Origin: Ktedonobacter sp.
GTDB lineage: Bacteria > Chloroflexota > Ktedonobacteria > Ktedonobacterales > Ktedonobacteraceae
DNA: 16,471 bases
Assembly (NCBI GenBank): GCA_003450555.1
Contig: DMFQ01000313.1
Coordinates: 959-17,429, forward strand
Reading direction: 5' to 3'
A program made the position numbers and the translations under genes. Below the pieces are notes generated by a model. The model was given only the letters and a program-made list of their open reading frames with translations, was not told the DNA's origin and did no database searches. This document shows, piece after piece, positions 6,816 to 16,114 of this stretch. Positions within the stretch are counted from its first letter, which is position 1, and each line of letters opens with the position of its first letter.

Positions 6816-9800
6816 TTACTCTAACCCATATTGCTTGCAAAGTTGTGCGTAGATTTCAGCCAAATTTTGCTCTTTGACGAGCAGATCTACTCTATCTTGA
6901 AGATCTTTGCGAGCAGGATGTCCCAAGCGCTGATCAAGCGCAAGCGCCTGTACCCAATATTCCAGGGCATGAAGATACTGCTGCTGGACATAGCTCAATA
7001 TTCCCTGACGATGAAGTACAGCGCAACGCTCTGCCGGCGTATCCAATTCGACGGCGATGGTCACAGCGCTTTGATAAGATCGCTCGGCTTCAGTATAGTG
7101 GTGCAAAATGCGAGCCACATCGCCTAATCCTCGCAAAGCGCGGCCTTCAATCTGACGTGCGCCCTGTTCCTGACCAATGGCAAGTGCCTGTTCGTAGTAT
7201 TCTTTTGCCTCTAAGTGTTCACCGTCATCAAATGAGATTGCGCCAAGGCAATTCATGACGCGCGCTTGATCTACCCGGTCCCCTAAACCGCTGAACATGG
7301 TAAGCGCATCTTCATAGTATCCCCGAGCATCCCCGTTCTGGTGGCGCTCGCGTGCAACATCACCCATCGCACGTAACGCCCATCCTTCACCTCGTCGGAT
7401 ATGCTGTTCGCGAAAGATGGCAATGGAATCGCTGCAGCTCTGTTCTGCCAGGTCAAGCTTGCTCTGATCCGTATAGACGGCACTCTTATCAGCAAGCACC
7501 CAGGCTTGACCCGCACGCAGCCCGAGCGCATTGAACAGGCGAAGGGCCTCCTCATAATCTGCCAATGCTTTGCTGTAGCGTCCCAGGGCTTCATAGACTG
7601 TCCCTCTGTCGCGCAAGGTCGAAGCAATGCCTTCGTCATTGTGCAGATTACGGAAACCCGTCAAAGCAAGGTCAAAATGCCCCAGGGCTTCATAATACGC
7701 ACCCAACCCGCGACTCACCTCACCAATCACCATCTGCATCCACGCCTCCCCTTTGGGATCACCAGCTTCGCGGAAGAGATGGAGAGCCTCCTGTGCATGA
7801 AGCCCCGCCTGTTGGAAGTGTCCCTCTTCCCGCAAGAGCATCGCTAATTCGTAGAGCGCCCAACCTGTCTCATCGCGATCATTTTGTTCACGATGCAGTG
7901 CCAGACTGCGCGTGAGGCAGCCGAGGGCCTCGACATAGTGACCAAGTTGGCGCAAGATACCGCCGATACAACACTGAAGCTGACCTTCAACGGTTTTATT
8001 CTCTAAGCGCAAGGCATGGCCATCCGCTCGACGCAGCATGCGCAGGAGGGCGGGAGCATGACCACGGCCATTCATCGCCCATGAGGCTCGGACTGCCAAT
8101 TGCATCGCCTCTTGCAGGTCTTGTAGCTCTCCTGCTCCTTCCAGGTGGTCATAGGCTGCAAACCATTCTTCTGGACTGGGTTGCGGCTGGCTGCGATAGT
8201 AGGACGCCACAACTCGATGCACACGGCGACGCTCTTCTACCGGCAGATACAGATGTGCAAAATTACGAATTTGCGGATGGATCGTATACACGCGTCCATC
8301 AAACTGCAAAAAGGACGCCTGCACCAACTCATCACGCGCCGCACTCCAATTGTGTGAAAGCTCTCGTGTCACGTCGTCTTGCGGAGAACCAGAAGCCTGA
8401 TTTTCAGGCGCAACGACCATGATGATCTGCTCACGACTGAACGGTAAGCGAAAGGCGGCAAGGTACGAAAGGAGCAAGCGGGTCAGCGGAGTTAAACGTC
8501 GATAGGCGACATCAAGAACCGCGGAGATTCCTGCAAGCTGGGAGTTTTGCAATTCATCGCGCACCTCTTCTAAGGAGCGTGTCGTAGCTTCAGGAGTGAA
8601 GACCTTGCCATCGATCGAACGCGCCGCACCAAAAATAAGCTCTGCTCCCAGAGGATACCCGTCGAGTAAGGTACAGATCTCGCGCAAGACCTGTTGCTGC
8701 TTTGGATCATCAATGTGAATGCGCTGATCCAGGCCGCTTTCAGCGGCACGTTCGGCAATGAGTTGGAGGAGGTCCGCATCGGACATTTTGCCGACGCCAT
8801 ACTCATACCAGCGGTAGGACGCGCCCTCCACCACCGCAATAGCGGCAGGATTCGAGCGAGAAGAGACCAGAACCACCACTTCCTGAGGCAGGGAACTAAA
8901 GAACCGATGCCATAACTCCAACTCACTATGCTCTTTGACATCTTCAAAACTATCCAGAAACAGCAAACAGAGCAAATCTCTTGTTGCGAATGAACGAAGG
9001 ACACTGAGGACGAGTTCCTGGCGATAGCGACGATCGTCTGGATGCAGTGTCTTCGTTGAGACATGCAATTGATGCGCGATATCCATCAGCGCTTCATTAA
9101 ACAGCTTGCCTCCCTGTAATGAAATACCAATCGTTCCACCCGAAAACTTTGCGCGATTGCGCCGTATCACTTCATACGCGAGCGCGCTCTTGCCAATGCC
9201 GGCGGGGCCAGTCAACGCAATATGGTGCGTCCCAGGGCGCAATTTCCCGTGTTCCTGCGCGCCCAGTCCGTGCCCTTCCCCTCTGGCAACCTCAGTGAGA
9301 AGAGCGCTCAAGTCGCTGAGTTCCTTCTCACGCCCGATAAAGGTGGCTGATGCTCCCAGGTATGCCAGTGGATGATCATGCTCTTCTAACGCATCCCGGC
9401 CAGCGATCAGCGCGACGGGGCCTTCCTGTCCCTCTGAAACGTGTCGATAGAGCACAGGGATAAACCATCCCTGATGATGATGCTTTGGCAACATGGCATG
9501 GCGAGCACGGGAAAGCGCCTCTTCCAGTGTGCGCCCTTGAGCGACTGCTTCATAAAAATGAAACATAAAGGTGGGGCTGATGTCATCCTGGAGCGAAAAC
9601 GGCATCGCAATAACAGCGGGAACCTGGGCCATCACCAGAGAGGTGGCCAGGGTAGTATCGAACGAGATCGTGCGATGTTGACGGCGGGAAGTCTCCCCCC
9701 CAACGGTAGCCGTTTCGCAAGCCGACAACACGACCAGGCGTACATCGCTACTGATAAAAAGTTCGCGCAACGATTGAGTATCGATATACCTATTGCAGCC

Positions 9801-10667
9801 CACTTCATCACAAAAACACAGGTAGGTCTGTGCTCTCACCCGGCTGAGCGAGGTATGGCAGTCGACACACGTACGCTCTTCAGCATCATTGAGCGTCTGG
9901 CAATCGTCATCAGGGCAAAGACGACCAAAAGCTCCATGCCCATCGAAGTGCACGACATAACAGGGCAGTGTCGTCTCGTTGTCGTTAAAGGTAGTAGCGC
10001 CACCACGTATACTGAGGTATCCAACCAGATCATCGAACGTTACCTGTTCTATCCTATCGAGCAAGAGCTGTCCATCTTCAATTAAGCCAGCAACTGCTCG
10101 TTGTAACGCTTCATAACTCCGCTCTGTTTCTAATGGAATGCAATTTTTCGGAGAAGCACTGATGTAGAGCATGCGCATGGGCGGATACACAGGCAAATCA
10201 GAGCCTACGATTTCTCCTGGACGTAAGAGTGCTCGGGTGAGCGTGAAGACACCTGAAGCCAGGAGAAAATGTTCCCCATTATGAAGCAGTTCCCAGGGAT
10301 AGCGCACAAATTCGTCGCAGCCTGGCCCAAAACTAAAGGTCAAAGCAACCGTGCCACGGCGTTGCAGCGTCCGTTGAATCACAGCGCGTAACATCGCTTG
10401 TACCGATTGTTCTGATAATTCCCGGCGGCTCGTACCAGGCGTCTCGGAGCCGCACAGTGCTAAAAAGAGACGGTACCCTATTTCGCGTAGGTCATGATCA
10501 CTACTGTTCAGGGCATTGAGTTTTTTTTGCTGGGCATTGAGTTGCCTGGTTGTGTAGGGGGGGACAAAACTTCCAGTGACGGTACGCCCGGACCAGTTTT
10601 CCTTCACTTGCAATTCAAAAACGCCGTTTTCACGGCTGCGAAAGAGGAGGTGTAATGTTTCTCCCAT
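6816..10667 (-). CDS. CHAT protease-like, STAND NTPase and TPR protein (NLR-like)
   Basis: This 1283-residue soluble protein has three parts. Residues 1-165 are an unclassified N-terminal region. Residues 165-410 form a CHAT caspase-like domain with catalytic His244 in HFDGHG and Cys317 in LSACET. Between them lies a seven-cysteine insert (251, 256, 267, 270, 284, 286, 291) that looks metal-binding. Residues 440-820 form a STAND/NB-ARC-like NTPase: FIGRE linker (443-447), Walker A GPAGIGKS (487-494), Walker B LLFLDSFED (568-576), sensor-like VLVSSRS (599-605), GYPLG (670-674) and a winged-helix-like segment. Residues 893-1250 form about nine TPRs of exactly 40 residues. The architecture suits ligand-gated oligomerisation that activates a protease, as in prokaryotic immunity or regulated death (inference). 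The SD before the ATG is weak. It follows obg by 140 nt but has a candidate promoter of its own. Confidence 0.92.
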   Translation of the reverse strand: MGETLHLLFRSRENGVFELQVKENWSGRTVTGSFVPPYTTRQLNAQQKKLNALNSSDHDLREIGYRLFLALCGSETPGTSRRELSEQSVQAMLRAVIQRTLQRRGTVALTFSFGPGCDEFVRYPWELLHNGEHFLLASGVFTLTRALLRPGEIVGSDLPVYPPMRMLYISASPKNCIPLETERSYEALQRAVAGLIEDGQLLLDRIEQVTFDDLVGYLSIRGGATTFNDNETTLPCYVVHFDGHGAFGRLCPDDDCQTLNDAEERTCVDCHTSLSRVRAQTYLCFCDEVGCNRYIDTQSLRELFISSDVRLVVLSACETATVGGETSRRQHRTISFDTTLATSLVMAQVPAVIAMPFSLQDDISPTFMFHFYEAVAQGRTLEEALSRARHAMLPKHHHQGWFIPVLYRHVSEGQEGPVALIAGRDALEEHDHPLAYLGASATFIGREKELSDLSALLTEVARGEGHGLGAQEHGKLRPGTHHIALTGPAGIGKSALAYEVIRRNRAKFSGGTIGISLQGGKLFNEALMDIAHQLHVSTKTLHPDDRRYRQELVLSVLRSFATRDLLCLLFLDSFEDVKEHSELELWHRFFSSLPQEVVVLVSSRSNPAAIAVVEGASYRWYEYGVGKMSDADLLQLIAERAAESGLDQRIHIDDPKQQQVLREICTLLDGYPLGAELIFGAARSIDGKVFTPEATTRSLEEVRDELQNSQLAGISAVLDVAYRRLTPLTRLLLSYLAAFRLPFSREQIIMVVAPENQASGSPQDDVTRELSHNWSAARDELVQASFLQFDGRVYTIHPQIRNFAHLYLPVEERRRVHRVVASYYRSQPQPSPEEWFAAYDHLEGAGELQDLQEAMQLAVRASWAMNGRGHAPALLRMLRRADGHALRLENKTVEGQLQCCIGGILRQLGHYVEALGCLTRSLALHREQNDRDETGWALYELAMLLREEGHFQQAGLHAQEALHLFREAGDPKGEAWMQMVIGEVSRGLGAYYEALGHFDLALTGFRNLHNDEGIASTLRDRGTVYEALGRYSKALADYEEALRLFNALGLRAGQAWVLADKSAVYTDQSKLDLAEQSCSDSIAIFREQHIRRGEGWALRAMGDVARERHQNGDARGYYEDALTMFSGLGDRVDQARVMNCLGAISFDDGEHLEAKEYYEQALAIGQEQGARQIEGRALRGLGDVARILHHYTEAERSYQSAVTIAVELDTPAERCAVLHRQGILSYVQQQYLHALEYWVQALALDQRLGHPARKDLQDRVDLLVKEQNLAEIYAQLCKQYGLE

Positions 10668-10749
10668 ATGCCCGCTTTTCTCGCATTCTGTCGATGGCGC
10701 TAATGATATTGAGGCTCAAAGCGCACAGCAAGTTTAAGGACCCATAGCA

Positions 10750-10781
10750 AGTATAACATAATCCTTCAATTGTGTTACACA
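10750..10781 (-). promoter_or_regulatory. Extended -10 promoter with palindrome for the CHAT gene
   Basis: On the minus strand TGTTATACT (10758-10750) is an extended -10 with a 5/6 TATAAT match. No -35 hexamer sits at 16-18 nt. Instead an 11 bp palindrome, TGTGTTACACA (10771-10781), occupies the -35 zone and may bind a regulator. The predicted start is near 10743, giving a leader of about 75 nt. Confidence 0.4.
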
Positions 10782-10807
10782 GTGGCCGGTCAATCAATCC
10801 ACCCAAC

Positions 10808-12121
<1,314 letters not shown>

Positions 12122-12162
12122 CTAACATATTATTTTCTACATTTTTCTTTTCGGAGAAGTGG

Positions 12163-12171
12163 AGTATATCA
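12163..12171 (-). promoter_or_regulatory. Extended -10 promoter of obg
   Basis: TGATATACT on the minus strand combines a TG element with a 5/6 -10 hexamer. The -35 is poor (TTCTAA, 17 nt upstream, 3 of 6), as is usual for extended -10 promoters. The predicted start is near 12156, 44 nt before the obg ATG. Confidence 0.5.
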
Positions 12172-12333
12172 TAAACTAGCATACTTTAGAAAGGCTTCTG
12201 CCTCTCAAGCGTGCGCTTCAGCAACCCTACTAGAGCAATAGAGCCAAACCAGAGGGCAACTATTACCCATGACCTTTTCTCGTTATTGTCTTTCATTTTC
12301 CTGAGCCTCATTTCACTGGTGGAAGGATTTAGT

Positions 12334-12417
12334 ATGAAATTTTCTACGCGCTACATTAAAGGCGGTTGTATGTTCTTTCATCGTATCACAAAACAAACTG
12401 TATTGATGTCTCAGTGA
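12334..12417 (+). CDS. Possible 27-residue small ORF
   Basis: ATG 12334 has GGAAGG 7 nt upstream, a good SD, and the frame runs 27 codons to TGA at 12415-12417. The basic product begins MKFSTRYIKGG. It lies just before the phosphoesterase control array and has no clear promoter. The SD is the only support, and chance is quite possible. Confidence 0.2.
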   Translation: MKFSTRYIKGGCMFFHRITKQTVLMSQ

Positions 12418-12436
12418 TAAAGTGCACGCAGTGATA

Positions 12437-12476
12437 CTTAGCAAATTCTTAACGTTCCTTGAGACTTTCTTGAACT
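12437..12476 (+). promoter_or_regulatory. PHO-box-like array of four CTTRR repeats
   Basis: CTTAGCAA (12437), CTTAACGT (12448), CTTGAGAC (12458) and CTTGAACT (12469) are spaced 11, 10 and 11 nt apart, so all face the same side of the helix. They end 8 nt before a -10 box and cover the missing -35. PhoB/OmpR-family regulators bind tandem 11 nt direct repeats. The cyanobacterial SphR PHO box is described as PyTTAAPyPyT/A units with 3 nt gaps, which is close to this. The downstream secreted phosphoesterase fits phosphate-starvation control. The pattern is seen; the regulator is inferred. Confidence 0.55.
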
Positions 12477-12484
12477 CGGCCCGT

Positions 12485-12490
12485 TACAAT
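12485..12490 (+). promoter_or_regulatory. -10 box of the phosphoesterase gene
   Basis: TACAAT matches TATAAT at 5 of 6 positions. No -35 hexamer exists at normal spacing (the bases there read AGACTT), which implies activator dependence on the adjacent repeat array. The predicted start is near 12497, leaving a leader of about 105 nt. Confidence 0.45.
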
Positions 12491-12602
12491 AGCAATAGAA
12501 AAATTCTGCCATCACAAATATCATAGTAGTGCTACTACTGGTTGTATTGACGGTCGAGTTACAAGATAGATCAGCAGCTAAGCTGAAAAGTGAGATGAAC
12601 AT

Positions 12603-14051
12603 ATGAAAATATTCCCGGACAGCATCTCTAGAAAGCTGGGTAAACTTCTAACCAGTGCGCTAGCGTTTCTTTTTGTTACTACAGCTTTCGCGGCTTGTGC
12701 GAACCCTTTCAGTTCTTCAAGTCAAAGTGGTGACATTCACAAGATTAAGCACGTGGTTGTGATCATGCAGGAGAACCGCTCGTTTGATACCTACTTTGGC
12801 ACCTATCCCGGAGCAGATGGTATCCCGATGCAAAATGGCGTTCCTACAGTGTGCGTCAACGACCCCGTGACAAACCAATGTGTCAAGCCATTTCATGACT
12901 CAGCAGACCTGAATCGTGGTGGGCCACACGGACAAATTAATGCCACCAACGACATCAATGGTGGCAAAATGGATGGCTTTATCCAACAAATGCGCAACGG
13001 TCGCAAAACAAAATGCCAGGGACCATTTGATCCTGCCTGTGCCGCATCAAATCAGCATCTACCTGATGTTATGGGCTATCACGATGCACGCGAAATTCCG
13101 AATTACTGGGCATATGCCAACCACTTCGTGCTACAAGATCACATGTTTGAGCCAAACGCCTCGTGGAGTTTGCCGGAGCACCTCTTTATGGTATCCGAAT
13201 GGTCGGCAAAGTGCACTCAACCAGGCGTGCCGATGAGCTGCCAGAATGAACTGCAAAACCCCGATGGAATACAAGGTCGTAACCATGGAGCCCCTCAGAA
13301 AAGGCCTGACTATGCCTGGACTGATTTGACGTACCTGCTACACAAAGGGAATGTGAGCTGGGGCTATTACGTGGCCGATGGAACACAGCCCGATTGTGAA
13401 GATGACACCGCTATGACCTGCACGCCCAAACCACAACACGCGGGCACACCACAAATATGGAATCCTTTGCCATACTTCGACACGGTGAAGCAGGACGGCC
13501 AGCTTGGCAACATACAGCAGCTCACCAATTTCTATACCGCCGCCAAGAACGGTACATTACCAGCAGTTTCGTGGGTGGTCCCTAATGGCAAAAATAGTGA
13601 GCATCCACCTGCTCTAGTCAGCACAGGTCAATCGTATGTGACGGGTCTCATCAATGCCATTATGCAAGGACCGGACTGGAATAGTACCGCCATTTTCCTC
13701 AGCTGGGATGACTGGGGCGGGTTCTATGATCACGTGGTACCACCGACGGTCGATCAAAACGGGTACGGGCTACGAGTGCCCGGGATCGTGATCAGCCCCT
13801 ATGCTAAGCAAGGCTTTATTGATCACCAGACGCTCAGTTTTGATGCTTATGTCAAGTTCATCGAGGATGATTTCCTCAGTGGCCAGCGTCTTGACCCCAA
13901 GACGGATGGTCGACCTGATCCACGTCCCGATGTGCGCGAGAATGCAACCCAGCTTGGTAATCTGGTCAGTGATTTCGATTTTAATCAGCAGCCGAGACCA
14001 CCACTGGTGCTCTCCACTACCCCCACTCCGGGACCTGCTTCAACGCAGTAA
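12603..14051 (+). CDS. Secreted phosphoesterase (phospholipase C / acid phosphatase family, PF04185)
   Basis: This exported hydrolase is predicted to cleave phosphate esters, from phospholipids or phosphomonoesters, outside the cytoplasm. Residues 1-31 are a signal peptide: a basic N-terminus, hydrophobic core 15-29, then AFAAC with Cys32. That may be a lipobox with an atypical Phe at -3, or a signal peptidase I site; the Ser-rich linker that follows suits an anchored lipoprotein. Family motifs are [20 protein letters not shown] (50-69, metal/catalytic start), [12 protein letters not shown] (185-196), SEHPP (332-336), [15 protein letters not shown] (367-381) and [12 protein letters not shown] (391-402). 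Eight further cysteines (84, 93, 138, 146, 204, 213, 265, 273) suggest disulfides, as expected outside the cell. The C-terminus is Pro/Thr-rich. The SD is weak (AGTGAG). The upstream repeat array suggests phosphate control. The exact substrate cannot be told. Confidence 0.92.
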   Translation: MKIFPDSISRKLGKLLTSALAFLFVTTAFAACANPFSSSSQSGDIHKIKHVVVIMQENRSFDTYFGTYPGADGIPMQNGVPTVCVNDPVTNQCVKPFHDSADLNRGGPHGQINATNDINGGKMDGFIQQMRNGRKTKCQGPFDPACAASNQHLPDVMGYHDAREIPNYWAYANHFVLQDHMFEPNASWSLPEHLFMVSEWSAKCTQPGVPMSCQNELQNPDGIQGRNHGAPQKRPDYAWTDLTYLLHKGNVSWGYYVADGTQPDCEDDTAMTCTPKPQHAGTPQIWNPLPYFDTVKQDGQLGNIQQLTNFYTAAKNGTLPAVSWVVPNGKNSEHPPALVSTGQSYVTGLINAIMQGPDWNSTAIFLSWDDWGGFYDHVVPPTVDQNGYGLRVPGIVISPYAKQGFIDHQTLSFDAYVKFIEDDFLSGQRLDPKTDGRPDPRPDVRENATQLGNLVSDFDFNQQPRPPLVLSTTPTPGPASTQ

Positions 14052-14116
14052 GCGCAAATTGGAGATATACATGGGCTACGCTAATGAAAGATGAAAGAGG
14101 GCTTGACCGGTAGTTG

Positions 14117-14941
14117 TCACATATCCAATGTTTCGCTATGCTCGGGACGATCAATGAAGCGATGTCCCTTTATATTATTGGACAATGGAGAGGTCAGCTC
14201 CAGGTACCCTTCAATAACATGTTCAGCGAAAGGGCTTAAGGGTTCAGTTGGTTCAAGCACCCGCCATGAACGCTGGCCGGGTTGATCCGCCGGTTTAGAC
14301 ATGACATTGGCGCCCATTTTATTCATTAGCATCATATTGCGCTGCGCCAACACTCTATGAGGAATAAAGGAATAGAGGGGTGTATCCATCATCGCGATCT
14401 GCTCCGCTATTTGAGAGGGATGATGTCCATATTGCATACACGCAAATTGCGCTTCCTTCACTATTTGATCTTCCTTGAGTGCAAAGATCGCATCAAGGAC
14501 GTGCATCAGATTCATGCCGCGATTGAGCAGGATCAATCGCCCATGCTCTAAACGCCGGGCCAGGTCTTTATCGTTATCATGGTACAGAGCCTGATGGAGT
14601 TGACGCGTGATATCGGCGACAGGAAGCATATCCAATTTACGATAGAGAAAGTCCACTACATTGGCAATTTCACCCTCTTGCCAGCCTTGCAAGAGTTCAA
14701 GGCAATGTCTTCCTTCGTAACGCCTGAAATTCTTGTAAATACTTAATAAGCGATCTTTACATTCGCAGATCCAGAGGGCATGGAGATAGTGAACAGCATC
14801 AGAAACAGAAAATGTGGAAAATCGCTGCTGTCCATGCACGTCCTGTATGTAACGAAAACATTCCTCAAATTCCGTCTGGAGCCGGTCGAATACTGCCAAT
14901 TTCTGTTTGACTAGACGTTCTGTCGTCGCAGTTTCTTCCAT
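14117..14941 (-). CDS. Unrecognised helical soluble protein, 274 residues
   Basis: ATG 14941 has a strong GAGGAG 5 nt upstream, and codon use looks like that of its neighbours, so this is very likely a real gene. I do not recognise the family. The protein has no signal peptide or TM helix. It is mostly helical to about residue 205: an acidic N-terminal helix 1-35, then FSVSDAVHYLHALWICECKD (44-63) and helices to QFACMQYGHH (165-174). Its final 65 residues are Pro-rich and probably flexible. Cysteines at 28, 59, 61, 80 and 168 do not form an obvious metal motif. It is a single-gene unit convergent with the phosphoesterase gene and divergent from the isoprenoid pair, so context gives no function. 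Confidence 0.8.
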   Translation of the reverse strand: MEETATTERLVKQKLAVFDRLQTEFEECFRYIQDVHGQQRFSTFSVSDAVHYLHALWICECKDRLLSIYKNFRRYEGRHCLELLQGWQEGEIANVVDFLYRKLDMLPVADITRQLHQALYHDNDKDLARRLEHGRLILLNRGMNLMHVLDAIFALKEDQIVKEAQFACMQYGHHPSQIAEQIAMMDTPLYSFIPHRVLAQRNMMLMNKMGANVMSKPADQPGQRSWRVLEPTEPLSPFAEHVIEGYLELTSPLSNNIKGHRFIDRPEHSETLDM

Positions 14942-15091
14942 AGTGTCTCCTCAAGCACACGTTGAGCGTAATACATCTATCTATGGTACGTTGGAGAGAG
15001 AGGAACAGATACTACCACTTCACCGCTATTGAACTTTCCTGCATTCTTAAAACTGTAGCAATGCGATGAATGTGTGGCAGGAAGCTCAATG

Positions 15092-15100
15092 TGTTATGCT
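15092..15100 (+). promoter_or_regulatory. Candidate extended -10 promoter of the isoprenoid pair
   Basis: TGTTATGCT carries a TG element one base before TATGCT. There is no convincing -35. It would give a leader of about 130 nt. The rest of the 294 nt gap 14942-15235 shows nothing stronger, and I found no convincing promoter for the minus-strand gene. Confidence 0.3.
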
Positions 15101-15235
15101 AAGAGAGATAATTTCAGTGGTATTCTTACGCATGTACTTGCTTACTTTTTCAAGTAATCTCTGTATTGAAACCACCAAAACAGACAATAAAGCCTTCGCT
15201 ACAAGCACAAGCAGTACAACAGTAGGAGATAACAA

Positions 15236-16057
15236 ATGGGTTTACAACAAGACGTGCTGAACACGCTCAAGGAAACCAGCCGAACGTTTTTTATTCCAAT
15301 CAGTCATTTGCCTGCAGGGTTGCAAGAGGCAGTTTCATCAGCTTATTTGTGCATGCGTGCTATCGATGAAATTGAAGATCATCCTACTCTCGACAAACCT
15401 GGTAAGGTTAAATACTTGCGCGCGATCAGCCACCTCTTACAGGCACAGACATCGGTGTCAACCTTCGCTCATAACGGCTTCGCGACAACATATAGTAAAC
15501 AGGAAAACATGCTACCTGAGGTAACGCTACGTATCGGTGAATGGGCCTGCTTTGCTCCTGAGACAATTGCACCGCGCATCTGGGATGCGACTGCAACCAT
15601 GGCTGAGCGCATGGCCAACTGGGTTGTTATCGGTTGGAAGATACAAACTGAAAGTGATCTTGACCGCTATACATTCGCAGTTGCTGGCGCTATCGGCTTG
15701 CTCCTTTGTGACATTTGGGCATGGTTCGATGGAGCACAAATGCATCGCACCCATGCCATCCACTTTGGACGTGGTTTGCAAGCTGTCAATATCCTGCGCA
15801 ACCGCGTCGAAGACCTGGCGCGTGGGGTGGATTTTTATCCGGTGGGTTGGACGCATGAACACATGCAGAAATACGCGCGGCATAATCTCTCGTTGGCAGA
15901 TACTTATGCAAGGTCACTCCCGCCTGGACCCTTTGTCTACTTTATCCAGACGCCACTTGCCTTAGCCTATGCCACCCTTGACGCTCTTGCTCGTGGTGAA
16001 AGCAAATTGAGTCGCAGCGCAGTACTCCAGATCACGCAACACATCAATGATGAGTGA
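15236..16057 (+). CDS. Squalene/phytoene synthase-family enzyme
   Basis: This family condenses two prenyl diphosphates head-to-head (FPP to squalene or dehydrosqualene, or GGPP to phytoene), usually at the membrane surface. The 273-residue protein has the SRTF motif (15-18), the first Asp-rich motif DEIED (44-48) in the context AYLCMRAIDEIEDH, a helix YTFAVAGAIGLLL (145-157), and the second motif QAVNILRNRVEDLARGVDFYP (182-202). In that motif the usual NILRDxxED reads NILRNRVED, so the first metal-binding Asp is Asn189 while Asp193 remains. The start at 15236 is fixed by AGGAG 7 nt upstream. A flavoprotein follows after 57 nt, so the pair probably makes and reduces or oxidises one isoprenoid product. 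Squalene for hopanoids, or a carotenoid, is possible; the sequence alone does not decide. Confidence 0.88.
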   Translation: MGLQQDVLNTLKETSRTFFIPISHLPAGLQEAVSSAYLCMRAIDEIEDHPTLDKPGKVKYLRAISHLLQAQTSVSTFAHNGFATTYSKQENMLPEVTLRIGEWACFAPETIAPRIWDATATMAERMANWVVIGWKIQTESDLDRYTFAVAGAIGLLLCDIWAWFDGAQMHRTHAIHFGRGLQAVNILRNRVEDLARGVDFYPVGWTHEHMQKYARHNLSLADTYARSLPPGPFVYFIQTPLALAYATLDALARGESKLSRSAVLQITQHINDE

Positions 16058-16114
16058 ATGACGCGTCCATTTTCACATTTGTAATACATTACCAGAGAAC
16101 GGTCAAAAAGATAC

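Noticed and set aside
6831..10085. Several plus-strand open frames of 60-214 codons antisense to the CHAT gene
   Set aside because: They lack SD sequences and family features and are covered by a continuous, motif-rich 1283-codon gene on the other strand.
12211..12417. 68-codon frame from a GTG
   Set aside because: There is no SD at the GTG and the product is unlike a known protein. Only the internal 27-codon version has an SD, and that is listed with low confidence.
12547..12575. TTGACG as a -35 for the phosphoesterase gene
   Set aside because: No -10-like hexamer is found 15-19 nt downstream.
14091..14551. Plus-strand frames of 64 codons at 14091 and 14357
   Set aside because: They are antisense to the 274-residue gene, which has a strong SD and coherent composition.
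15066..15260. 64-codon plus-strand frame before the synthase gene
   Set aside because: It has no SD and overlaps the well-supported synthase start in another frame.
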